From Paraburkholderia fungorum (GTDB lineage: Bacteria > Pseudomonadota > Gammaproteobacteria > Burkholderiales > Burkholderiaceae), in NCBI RefSeq assembly GCF_900099835.1, contig NZ_FNKP01000003.1:310001-374000 (forward strand): a DNA stretch of 64,000 bases, in the 5' to 3' direction. Both the position numbers and the translations under genes were made by a program. Position 1 is the stretch's first letter, and every line of letters starts with the position of its first letter. Below are positions 17,308-25,548 of the stretch, in pieces. The notes below the pieces were generated by a model. The model did no database searches, was not told the DNA's origin, and was given only the letters and a program-made list of their open reading frames with translations.

Positions 17308-18582
17308 TCAATAGCCCATCAATTTCTGATAACCGACCCAGAAGCGGCGGATCAGGCTTTCGGTAATCACCGTGTCCTGCTGCTCGGGATTGCCGCGCGA
17401 CATTTCGATGACCGAGGTCGCATCGCCGTCGCGAATCGTGCCGCGCTGGACGAGTTCGGTGGCTTCGGTGTCTTCCATCGAGATATAGCCTGCGGGGCCG
17501 ACGAGATTCGCCTGCTTGATGCGCAGTTCGCGCAACTCGGGCGTGTCGTCCGTGTAGCCGAAGAAATGGAAAACCAGTTCGAAATTGTTCGGGCCTTTCG
17601 GCAATAACTGACGCGCGACCAGCGTGTTGTGAATCTGCTGGACCACCAGTTGCGGGAAGATCGGCTGGATGTGATTCGTCGTGTCTTCTTCGTACTCTGA
17701 GATATGACCGAGCACGGTGTCGTCTTCGAGCGAAAAGCCTTCGTCCATCGAGCGGATGTTCTGCTGCTTGTAGGCCGCCGACGTGTCCTCGCCCGTTTTC
17801 GTGACCGTGATGATGCTGTGCAGACCGTGAGTCGCGTCGGGTATCGAACGCGCTTTCATACCGACACGGAAGATGTTGAAGGTCGTATGGAACAGATGCA
17901 ACATGCTCGCGTGATACGGGTCCTTCACATTCTCGAAGTAGAGCTTCCAGTTCGACTTCGAATACTGCCGCGTGCAGCCGAGATACTCGATCGGCTTATG
18001 AAAAATGCGGTCGATCCAAGGCCGCATTTCCGCGCCGAGATACTCGGGCAACGGCGCGACTTCATCGCTGAACGATGCGAACACCAGGCCCTTGTAGCTG
18101 TCCACCCGCAGTTTGCGCAGGCTGTGATTCTTCGGATCGAAATCGGCGGGCATGCCGGTCATGCCTTTCTGTCCGCGACGGAACGGCACACCGAGCAGGT
18201 TGCCGCTGTTGTCGAAACTCCACTGGTGATACACGCAGGTATGCGATGTCGCGTTGCCGCGTGCCTTGCGGCACACTGATGCGCCGCGATGCGCACAGCG
18301 GTTCACCCAGGCCGATAGCGAGCCATCTTCCAGACGCGTGACGACCACCGGCGTGTCGCCGACGAAGGTGCTTTTGTAGTCGCCCGCGTTGGGAATTTCC
18401 GCTTCGAGCGCGACGAAATTCCACGTCGGCCCACGATAGATGCGCTCCTGCTCGCGCTCGTACACGGCTTGCGAGCTGAATACCTTGTACGGAACCCGCG
18501 AACCGTCGTCGTGCGGAAACACGACGTGATCGGAGTCCACCTGCTTCACGAGCCTGATCGGAGATTCGATCGCTTCCATCAT
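17308..18582 (-). CDS. aromatic-ring-hydroxylating dioxygenase alpha subunit
   Basis: A 424-residue catalytic subunit. The Rieske domain has Cys96-x-His98 and Cys116-x2-His119. The mononuclear iron site shows Asp221, His224 and His229 (DPYHASMLH), with a candidate acidic third ligand in the MEDTEA region. It would insert O2 into an aromatic ring to form a cis-diol or a catechol. Length and four-gene order (alpha, beta, ferredoxin, reductase) resemble the three-component anthranilate dioxygenase of Burkholderia (andAcAdAbAa), but no catechol-cleavage genes are adjacent, so the substrate is left open. A run of two ATGs marks the start. Confidence 0.93.
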   Translation of the reverse strand: MMEAIESPIRLVKQVDSDHVVFPHDDGSRVPYKVFSSQAVYEREQERIYRGPTWNFVALEAEIPNAGDYKSTFVGDTPVVVTRLEDGSLSAWVNRCAHRGASVCRKARGNATSHTCVYHQWSFDNSGNLLGVPFRRGQKGMTGMPADFDPKNHSLRKLRVDSYKGLVFASFSDEVAPLPEYLGAEMRPWIDRIFHKPIEYLGCTRQYSKSNWKLYFENVKDPYHASMLHLFHTTFNIFRVGMKARSIPDATHGLHSIITVTKTGEDTSAAYKQQNIRSMDEGFSLEDDTVLGHISEYEEDTTNHIQPIFPQLVVQQIHNTLVARQLLPKGPNNFELVFHFFGYTDDTPELRELRIKQANLVGPAGYISMEDTEATELVQRGTIRDGDATSVIEMSRGNPEQQDTVITESLIRRFWVGYQKLMGY

Positions 18583-18664
18583 TCATTCTCCACAAAATAC
18601 GCGAGCGGCTCAGTCACGCACGAGAGCGTAGCCGCGCTTCAGATTGATACGGATTACCAGGTGA

Positions 18665-19975
18665 CTAGCGACGCATCGCATCCTGCAGGATGCCCACCGG
18701 CAGCAGAAGCTGCGGTACATAACGGGCGAACGTGTGAGCCTTGATCGGCGCCGCCGAGGTAATGGGCAGCGGCAGCACTTCAGGATCGCGATCCACGACG
18801 TAAGAAGCGAGGCGCTGTCCTAACGAGGTCGTCATGGCGATACCCCGGCCATTGCATCCGAGCGGCGCGAACCAGTTTTTGCCGACCTCGAAAAGCCGGG
18901 GCAGGAAGTCCGGCGTCAACGCCGCGCCGCCGCTCCAGATGAAATCGAATTTCACCTCATAGAGCTGGGGGAAAATCCGCTCCATGCGCCGCGCCAGCGA
19001 ACGCAGCAGACGCGGCTCCGCCATCCATTGCGACACCGGCGCCATACCGCCCGTCACGATCCGTCCATCTGCCGTGAAGCGCAATGCGAACAGATTGTTG
19101 CGGGTGTCCGACAAAGCCTCATTGCCTTTGAGGATCGTACGGCGCACGTCAGCAGAAATAACCTGAGTGGCCAGTTGGAACACCGTCAATGGCACGAAGC
19201 TGCGCGCAACGGCTGGCGCCAGCGACTGCGGGCCGCCCTGCATCGCATTCGTGCACTGGAGGATGGTGTTGGCCGTGATAGAGCCGGTCGGTGTGTGCAC
19301 GACATAGCGGCCACCACCAGACCCGACGCGCAACACCGGCGACTCGCAGAAAATCCGGGCTCCCTTTTCCGACGCCACCCGCGCCAGTTCCTGCGTATAG
19401 CCGAACGGATTGAGATGGCCGCCGCTTGGGTCGTAGAGCGCGCCATGAAACGTGTCGCTGCCGATCCGTTGTCTGGCTTCCGCTGCGTTAAGCCAGGTCG
19501 CCCGCGAGCCGGCGCGCTGCCATGCCGAAACACGCGCCTGCAGGCCCTCCACCAGTTCTCCCGCATGCGCCGGGTTGATCCAGCCGCCCTGCACCGCGTC
19601 GCACTTCAACTGATGGCGCTCAATCGTACTGAACACCGTTTGCGCGCCGTCCGCGACGAGCCGCACCAGCTCCGGTCCGTAGCGATCGCCCAGCAGCCGC
19701 ACGACGTCGAGCGGACCGACACGCGGCAGGCTCGGCACCACGAGACCGCCATTGCGGCCAGAGGCCGCCGCAGCCGGATGTTCCGCCTCGACAACCGCCA
19801 CGCTGACCCCGCGGCCGGCCAGTTCGAGCGCCGCGTTGAGTCCCATGATGCCTGCGCCGATCACGACCACGTCGCAGTCGATATCGGCATCGAGCCGGGG
19901 AAAGGCGATGGCCGCGCCGGCCGCAGTGGGCCAGTAGTTTTGCCGGAGCGCGTGCCGATGAGCTTGCGGAGCCAT
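18665..19975 (-). CDS. FAD-dependent oxidoreductase, DadA/PuuB-like
   Basis: A 436-residue D-amino-acid-oxidase-fold flavoprotein. The Rossmann motif VVVIGAGIMGLNAALELAGRG lies at about residues 34-54 (key GAGIMG) and an FAD-contact GCNGRGIAM lies near the C-terminus. Relatives oxidise amino acids, polyamines or glycine derivatives to imine plus a reduced acceptor. It directly abuts the DUF3830 gene (stop TAA immediately before its ATG) and is followed 82 bp later by the dioxygenase operon, so all are likely co-transcribed. This suggests that the pathway substrate carries an amine. Confidence 0.9.
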   Translation of the reverse strand: MAPQAHRHALRQNYWPTAAGAAIAFPRLDADIDCDVVVIGAGIMGLNAALELAGRGVSVAVVEAEHPAAAASGRNGGLVVPSLPRVGPLDVVRLLGDRYGPELVRLVADGAQTVFSTIERHQLKCDAVQGGWINPAHAGELVEGLQARVSAWQRAGSRATWLNAAEARQRIGSDTFHGALYDPSGGHLNPFGYTQELARVASEKGARIFCESPVLRVGSGGGRYVVHTPTGSITANTILQCTNAMQGGPQSLAPAVARSFVPLTVFQLATQVISADVRRTILKGNEALSDTRNNLFALRFTADGRIVTGGMAPVSQWMAEPRLLRSLARRMERIFPQLYEVKFDFIWSGGAALTPDFLPRLFEVGKNWFAPLGCNGRGIAMTTSLGQRLASYVVDRDPEVLPLPITSAAPIKAHTFARYVPQLLLPVGILQDAMRR

Positions 19976-20458
19976 TTACGCCCTCGACAGGCTGAGCGTG
20001 CACGCACCGGCACGGCGAATCGCGCCGCAGCCCTTCGCCAGCGCGTCGAGATCGTCGCGATCGGCGCGCGCCACCACGTTCCCGGCGAGCCAGCCGATCG
20101 GGAACAGCATCCGGCCGCCTGGACCGTAGAAGAAGCCCAGGTCGAATACAGGCTGCGGATTGCCGCCCCACATTTTCGCGGGCACATAAGCCAGCACCAG
20201 GTCGCCGGCCTGCGGCGTGACCGTCGCGTTTTCCGGCGCCAACGCGCGAGCATTGCGTTGCGGATCGATCATCTCGGTCGGAATCGGGCAGGAGATCTCC
20301 GGGCCCGTCCACATGGCATGAATCGCCGGCATCTCACGCGGCGTCGCCAGCAAATCCCACAGGAATTCAGTGCTTTCCGGCGCCTGCTGCTCCAGCAACT
20401 GGAAACGGATCTGCAACCCGCTGCGCGCTTCCGACACGACAATGCTTTTGGAACTCAT
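19976..20458 (-). CDS. DUF3830 family protein (cyclophilin-like fold)
   Basis: A 160-residue protein of the DUF3830 family, a cyclophilin-like beta barrel of unknown activity. Characteristic segments are AIHAMWTGPEISCP, GDLVLAYVP and GFFYGPGGRMLFPIGW. Members are typically encoded beside amidohydrolases, flavin oxidases and transporters of catabolic operons, as here. The ATG at 20458 fits the family N-terminus. It is the first gene of the leftward operon and has the operator at 20526-20537 about 68 bp upstream. Confidence 0.85.
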   Translation of the reverse strand: MSSKSIVVSEARSGLQIRFQLLEQQAPESTEFLWDLLATPREMPAIHAMWTGPEISCPIPTEMIDPQRNARALAPENATVTPQAGDLVLAYVPAKMWGGNPQPVFDLGFFYGPGGRMLFPIGWLAGNVVARADRDDLDALAKGCGAIRRAGACTLSLSRA

Positions 20459-20525
20459 GATTTCTCCACTTAATTTCTCGTGTCCCGACGGCCGCTCTGA
20501 CGACCTCCCGTTCACGCTCGAAATC

Positions 20526-20537
20526 ATTTGATCAAAT
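20526..20537. promoter_or_regulatory. GntR-type operator, leftward promoter of divergent region
   Basis: The perfect palindrome ATTTGATCAAAT lies 68 bp before the DUF3830 start. The AT-rich DNA beside it (ataataattaatt) is suitable for a promoter. It is paired with a second copy 131 bp to the right that serves the opposite strand. Confidence 0.75.
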
Positions 20538-20656
20538 AATAATTAATTGTGCAACTGGCAAATTTTTCACGGATTGATCGGGTCGACGCTCCGTCATTAT
20601 CGGGAACAAAAGGCTTGACATGGCTTTTTTACACAGCGAAACTCAGTCCAACGATC

Positions 20657-20668
20657 ATTTGATCAAAT
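20657..20668. promoter_or_regulatory. GntR-type operator, rightward promoter of divergent region
   Basis: The second perfect ATTTGATCAAAT in this 280-bp divergent promoter lies 71 bp before the redoxin start at 20739. Flanks CATCATTTGATCAAATAAT-like on both copies are the same (CATTTGATCAAATAAT), showing conservation beyond the palindrome. Confidence 0.75.
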
Positions 20669-20738
20669 AATTTTTCCACGTGACGGACGGCAGCAGCACC
20701 ACTCAGGCTGCCTCGAACGACCGGACAGGACTATTCGC

Positions 20739-21377
20739 ATGACGCTCTCAGTTGGAACCTTGCTGCCTGAATTCGAAGCCGTGTCGAACCAGGGCCCGAT
20801 GAATTTCGCCGACTGGCTCGGCGACGGCTGGGCCCTCGTTTTCGCATTCAAATCGATGTCGCCGACCTGCAGCACCGAATTCGTCGCACTGGACCAGTTG
20901 CACGCCGAATTCGAGCGCTGCGGCGCACGCGTGCTAGGCATCTCGGTCGATCCGCAGGACATGGTGTCGGCGTGGCTCGAGGATCTGCGCGAAATGCTCG
21001 AATGCACGCCGACGTTTGCGCTGATCAACGATCCGGCCGGTGAAGTGCCCGCGCTGCTCGGCTTGCTGGACCCGCACGCATCGTCGCCGTCGCTGTTGCG
21101 CTCGGCTTATCTGATCGCGCCGGATCGCCGGGTCGCGATAACGCTCACCTATCCGGTCACGAACGGCCGCAACTTCAGCGAAATTCTGCGTACCCTCAAG
21201 GCAGTGCAACTCACCGCGAGCAAGCGGGTCGCGACCTCGTCGACGTGGACTGAAGGCGAACCGGTGATGCTGCCGCCGTCGCTCGCGCAGGACAAAGCCG
21301 AGCAGATGTATCCCGCTGGCGTGCAGGTGCTGCGCCCTTATCTGCGTATCGTGGCGCAACCCGTCGAGCAATCCTGA
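20739..21377 (+). CDS. redoxin domain protein (1-Cys peroxiredoxin-like)
   Basis: A 212-residue AhpC/TSA-fold protein. The peroxidatic Cys44 is in SPTCSTEF, the equivalent of the PVCTTE of 1-Cys (Prx6-like) peroxiredoxins. The rest follows that family, including GISVDPQDM and a C-terminal domain with PYLRIV. It begins the rightward operon of the island. A peroxidase here would remove H2O2 or organic peroxides made by the flavin oxidase or by uncoupled dioxygenase; that is an inference from context. The hydrolase gene begins 17 bp later. Confidence 0.88.
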   Translation: MTLSVGTLLPEFEAVSNQGPMNFADWLGDGWALVFAFKSMSPTCSTEFVALDQLHAEFERCGARVLGISVDPQDMVSAWLEDLREMLECTPTFALINDPAGEVPALLGLLDPHASSPSLLRSAYLIAPDRRVAITLTYPVTNGRNFSEILRTLKAVQLTASKRVATSSTWTEGEPVMLPPSLAQDKAEQMYPAGVQVLRPYLRIVAQPVEQS

Positions 21378-21394
21378 AAGCTGGAGAACGATCA

Positions 21395-23362
21395 ATGCCA
21401 GGCGTCAAAAAACTGGAAATCCTGTCGCGTCAGCCGGTGTTCGAGGGCGTCGCGTTCGGCAAGGACGGATGTGTCGGCAGCTACGAACTGGTGTCGGGGC
21501 GCGCTCATTGCGAGATCGACCCCGACGCGCCGCTGAACCGCGACATCGCGAACCTCGTGCACGCACCGCGTGCGTCGAACGGTATGGTCGAATACAGCGT
21601 CGACTTTCATATCTATAAGCCCGTCGATCTCGCTCGCGGCAATGGCTGGCTGTTTTACGAGTGGCTCAATCGCGGCACCCAGCGAGGCGTGGTGCGCATC
21701 AACAATGCGCCCGTGGTCGCGTTGCCGACCCAGCCGGAGGACATCGGCAACGGCTTCCTGATGCACGAGGGCTATTCGATCGTCTGGACCGCGTGGCAAG
21801 GCAATGTCGAGCCGGGTGGCGGCCGTATGCTGGCGCAGTTCCCGGTGGCCACACGCGACGGTCAACCTATCGTCGGCAAGGGCTGGGAAGAGTTCGTGCT
21901 CGATGCGCCGGACTCCATTCGCGGGGCGATCCTTCAGGAACTCAGCAGCGACAGCTACGTGCTCACGCTGTCGTATCCGGCCGCCACTCTGGACGCGTCG
22001 AGCGCGAGCCTCACCGCGCGGCAGAACGAGCGCGATCCGCGAGTGGCCGCAGCAGGAATCCAGTGGCGCTTTCTCGACCGGAACCGGATTCAGATCGACC
22101 GTCTGCCCGATTGCAAGCTCGACCGCGGCGCAATTTTCGAATTCATTTACGACGCACAAGACCCGGTGGTGATGGGCCTCGGCTATGCGAGCGTGCGCGA
22201 CGTCATGGCGTTTTTGAAGTACGAAACCCAGGACAGCGAGGGCACACCGAATCCGCTCGCACCCGCGAACGGTCAGCCAACGCGCGCGCTCGGCTTCGGT
22301 CTGTCGCAAAGCGGACGCGTGCTGCGCGACTTCATCTATCAGGGCTTCAACGAGAGTCTCGACTCGCAAATCGTCTTCGACGGCGCGGTGCCGATCATTT
22401 CCGGTTCGCGCCGCGCATGGGTCAACGCGCCGTTTTCGCAGCCAGGCCGCTATTCTCGCCAGCATGAAGATCACAGCTTTCCGGGCGATCAATTCCCGTT
22501 CGCCTATCAAACGCTGAGCGACCCGATCAGCGGAAAAACCGACGGCATCTTCGCAAAAGCGCGTGCTTCAGGCACTGCGCCGAAGCTGATGCATATGGAT
22601 ACGGACTCCGAAGTCTGGTCCGCGCGAGCGTCGCTGGTCGCGACGGATTGCGAGGGACGCGACCTGCCCGACGATCCCGATGTGCGTCTTTATCTCGTCA
22701 CCGGTATCGCGCATGGCGACTATCCGTTGCCGAACTCACCGGTTGTGCTGTACGCGAGCAACCCGCTCACCTACGGTGCAACGCTGCGTGCTTTGCTGGT
22801 CGCCATGCGTCGATGGGTCGACGATGGAATCGAGCCGCCTGCGAGCGCGTTTCCTTCCCACGCGAATGGCGGATGGTGGACGCTCGCGCAATTCGTCGAA
22901 CGTTTCGAAGGCGCGACGGGGCTCGAAGGACCCGGCGTGATCAACGAGCTGCGGCTGCTCGATCACGACTCGGTGCCGCCGCGCGAAGGGGATCGTTATC
23001 CGGTCTTCGTGCCCGCCGTCGATCAGGACGGCAACGGCACGGCCGGCATTCGTCATCCGTTTGTCGAGGTCCCGCTGGGAACGCATGCGGGATGGGCTCT
23101 GCGCGCGCCGGGCTATGCGCCGGGCGGCCTGTATAGCGTCTATGGCTCATACGTCCCGTTCGCACGCGGTGACGTTCTGGCCGCTGTTCCGCGTGACCGC
23201 CGTGCCTCATTCGAAGCGCGCTACGGCAACGAACAGGCGTGGCGCAAAGCGCTGGTCGCAGCCGCCTCGCGACTGGCCGACAAGCAGTGGATGCTGCCCG
23301 AGGATGTCGAGCGCCTCTCCGCGATGCTCGCCGACAGCCAGGACGTCTTCCACATCATCTGA
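21395..23362 (+). CDS. large alpha/beta hydrolase domain-containing protein
   Basis: A 655-residue protein of the large uncharacterised hydrolase family usually annotated alpha/beta hydrolase domain-containing. The serine-nucleophile region GLSQSGR is at residues 302-308. Late segments (TGIAHGDYP, LRAPGYAPGGLYSVYGSYVPF) are conserved in the family and may hold the His. There is no signal peptide. The distance from redoxin is 17 bp, so the two are co-transcribed. It is probably an esterase or amidase for an intermediate of the pathway; no member's substrate can be assigned from sequence alone. Confidence 0.85.
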   Translation: MPGVKKLEILSRQPVFEGVAFGKDGCVGSYELVSGRAHCEIDPDAPLNRDIANLVHAPRASNGMVEYSVDFHIYKPVDLARGNGWLFYEWLNRGTQRGVVRINNAPVVALPTQPEDIGNGFLMHEGYSIVWTAWQGNVEPGGGRMLAQFPVATRDGQPIVGKGWEEFVLDAPDSIRGAILQELSSDSYVLTLSYPAATLDASSASLTARQNERDPRVAAAGIQWRFLDRNRIQIDRLPDCKLDRGAIFEFIYDAQDPVVMGLGYASVRDVMAFLKYETQDSEGTPNPLAPANGQPTRALGFGLSQSGRVLRDFIYQGFNESLDSQIVFDGAVPIISGSRRAWVNAPFSQPGRYSRQHEDHSFPGDQFPFAYQTLSDPISGKTDGIFAKARASGTAPKLMHMDTDSEVWSARASLVATDCEGRDLPDDPDVRLYLVTGIAHGDYPLPNSPVVLYASNPLTYGATLRALLVAMRRWVDDGIEPPASAFPSHANGGWWTLAQFVERFEGATGLEGPGVINELRLLDHDSVPPREGDRYPVFVPAVDQDGNGTAGIRHPFVEVPLGTHAGWALRAPGYAPGGLYSVYGSYVPFARGDVLAAVPRDRRASFEARYGNEQAWRKALVAAASRLADKQWMLPEDVERLSAMLADSQDVFHII

Positions 23363-23427
23363 CACGCAGCACGACCGGCGCCACCGTGGTTTCGCGCCGC
23401 CCGCCTACCTTAACTGCCCTCTTTCCG

Positions 23428-24168
23428 ATGACGATCGATAAACATACCGTCGCGCTGGTCACCGGCGCCGACCGTGGCCTCGGAGCGAAATTCGTGGAAG
23501 TCCTGCTCGCGCAGGGCGCCGGCAAAATCTATGCGGCCATGCGCCGCCCGGCCGAACACCCCGCGTATCCGGCCGATAGCCGCGTGGTGCCGCTGCAACT
23601 CGACGTCACCGATGCCAGTCAGGTCGAAGCCGCCGCGCGCATCGCCACCGACGTCACGCTGCTGATCAACAACGCAGGCGTCAACTTCCAGGCGGGCGCG
23701 TTGTCGGCGAGTCAGCCCGACTCCGCGCGCCGGGAAATGGAAGTCAACTACTTCGCCACGCTGTCGATGGCGCAGGCGTTCTCGCCGCAACTGATCGCGG
23801 CGCGCGGGGCGATGGTCAACATCCTCTCGATCCTCGCGCGCATCACGCTCGCGCCGATGACCACGCTGTGCGCGTCGAAAGCGGCGGCATTGCGTTTGTC
23901 CGAAGGGCTCGACGCCGAACTCGCGCCGCACGGCGTGCGCGTGTTTGCGGTGATGCCGGGCGCCATCGACACCGATATGAGCCGCGATTACGAAGGCGAC
24001 AAGCTGTCGACCGATGCGGTCGTCCACGCAACACTGGCTGCGCTCGACGGCGGCGAGCGTGAAGTCTATGTCGGTCAGATGGCGAACGACGTAGCCCGCA
24101 TGCTGGCCGCCGATCGCCTCACGATTCAGACGCAGATCGTCGGCGCACGCGCCGCCTCTGCCGGTTGA
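23428..24168 (+). CDS. SDR family oxidoreductase lacking the catalytic Tyr
   Basis: A 246-residue short-chain dehydrogenase fold. The cofactor motif is TGADRGLGAKF and NNAG occurs at about residue 81. The usual YxxxK active site reads L-C-A-S-K (TTLCASKAAA, about residues 147-156), so the general acid Tyr is Leu while Lys and the upstream Ser remain. The ATG at 23428 begins MTIDKHTVALVTGADRG; longer readings start inside the hydrolase gene. It lies 65 bp after the hydrolase and 49 bp before the dienelactone hydrolase. Activity may be altered or lost. Confidence 0.88.
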   Translation: MTIDKHTVALVTGADRGLGAKFVEVLLAQGAGKIYAAMRRPAEHPAYPADSRVVPLQLDVTDASQVEAAARIATDVTLLINNAGVNFQAGALSASQPDSARREMEVNYFATLSMAQAFSPQLIAARGAMVNILSILARITLAPMTTLCASKAAALRLSEGLDAELAPHGVRVFAVMPGAIDTDMSRDYEGDKLSTDAVVHATLAALDGGEREVYVGQMANDVARMLAADRLTIQTQIVGARAASAG

Positions 24169-24217
24169 CGAGCACGCGCGACCACCACAGGCATTCAAGC
24201 GAATTGACGAGGAACGA

Positions 24218-25453
24218 ATGGGACGCTTCATCGAGGTAACGAGTCACGACGGCAAATCGTTTGCCACTTACAAGGCTACGCCCGCGCAAGGTTCGGGACC
24301 GGGGCTGATCCTGCTGCAGGAAATCTTCGGTATCAACGACTACATGAAGTCGATGGCCGACCGCTTCGCGGAAGAAGGCTATGTGGTGCTGGTGCCGGAT
24401 CTGTTCTGGCGCATGGAGCCTGGCGTCGTGCTGGGTTACGGCGAGCAGGATTTCGCAAAGGCGCTGCAATTCAACGACAAAATCGATCTCGACCTCGCCT
24501 TGCGCGATATCGAATCGTCCATGCAGGCTTTGCGCGCTCAGCCCGAACACGCGGGCAAGATCGGCGCGATCGGCTATTGCCTCGGCGGCAAACTCGCCAT
24601 GCTGGCAGCGGCACGCACGTCGATCGACTGCGCGGTGAGCTACTACGGCGTCGGGCTCGATGCATTTCTCGACGAAGCACCGCGCATCCAGTGTCCGATG
24701 GTGTTCCACTTCGCCGGCGACGATGCGTTCTGCCCGCTCGACACGCGCGAGACGATCATGCGCGCACTGGCCGTCCAGCCGCAGATCGAACAATACGTCT
24801 ATCCGGGTTGTGATCACGCATTTGCGACACCGGAGCGCGAGCACTTCAACAAACCGGCCACGCTGATGGCGTATTCGAGAACGCTCGCGGTATTGCGCAA
24901 AGTACTCGGCCCGGTACACGACCTCGACGCTCTCTGGGAAAAACACTGCTACTACGAGTTCGCCACGCGCGACGTGAATGCGATCATGCCGACCATGGTG
25001 GCCGAACCTTACGTCAACCATGTGCCGACCATGACGGGCGGTGTCGGCCATGACCAGCTCAAGCGTTTCTACAAATATCACTTCGTCGATGCGAATCCGG
25101 CCGACACCCGGTTGATTCCAATTTCGCGCACGATCGGCACCGATCGCATCGTCGACGAATTCGTGTTCTGTGCGACCCACGATCGCGAGATCGACTGGCT
25201 GCTGCCCGGCCTCGCGCCCACCGGCAAGTACTTCGAGATTCCGATGCTGGCGGTCGTGTGTTTTCGCGGCGACAAGCTCTACAACGAGCACATCTACTGG
25301 GACCAGGCGTCGGTGCTAGTGCAGATCGGCGCGCTCGATCCGGCGGGCCTGCCCGTCGCCGGAATCGAGACCGCCCGCAAGATGATCGACGAAAGCCTGC
25401 CGACCAATACGTTGATGCCCAACTGGGCAAGCAGTGAAGGCAAGCCGGTCTGA
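24218..25453 (+). CDS. dienelactone hydrolase fused to SnoaL/NTF2-like domain
   Basis: A 411-residue two-domain protein. Residues 1-225 are a dienelactone hydrolase with Glu35 (QEIFGIN), nucleophile Cys121 (GYCLGGK), an Asp near 169 and His200 (GCDHAF), a complete DLH triad. Residues about 240-390 form an NTF2/SnoaL-like domain (YYEFATRDVNAIMP, key HYEF-like start). Such fusions occur in proteobacteria, but no function is settled. Start ATG 24218 has GAGGAAC upstream. In this operon it may open a lactone or ester formed after ring oxidation. Confidence 0.9.
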   Translation: MGRFIEVTSHDGKSFATYKATPAQGSGPGLILLQEIFGINDYMKSMADRFAEEGYVVLVPDLFWRMEPGVVLGYGEQDFAKALQFNDKIDLDLALRDIESSMQALRAQPEHAGKIGAIGYCLGGKLAMLAAARTSIDCAVSYYGVGLDAFLDEAPRIQCPMVFHFAGDDAFCPLDTRETIMRALAVQPQIEQYVYPGCDHAFATPEREHFNKPATLMAYSRTLAVLRKVLGPVHDLDALWEKHCYYEFATRDVNAIMPTMVAEPYVNHVPTMTGGVGHDQLKRFYKYHFVDANPADTRLIPISRTIGTDRIVDEFVFCATHDREIDWLLPGLAPTGKYFEIPMLAVVCFRGDKLYNEHIYWDQASVLVQIGALDPAGLPVAGIETARKMIDESLPTNTLMPNWASSEGKPV

Positions 25454-25548
25454 GCCGTCGCCGCGAACTTCGCTGCGTACTTTTTTACCAACCCGGTCCG
25501 CACCCGCGTCTTCTGTGACGGCGGGCAGCGACACCCTGGAACCGATAC

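Noticed and set aside
17308..18582. Calling the dioxygenase anthranilate 1,2-dioxygenase outright
   Set aside because: Length and gene order resemble the AndA system, but without sequence comparison and without catechol genes nearby the substrate cannot be fixed.
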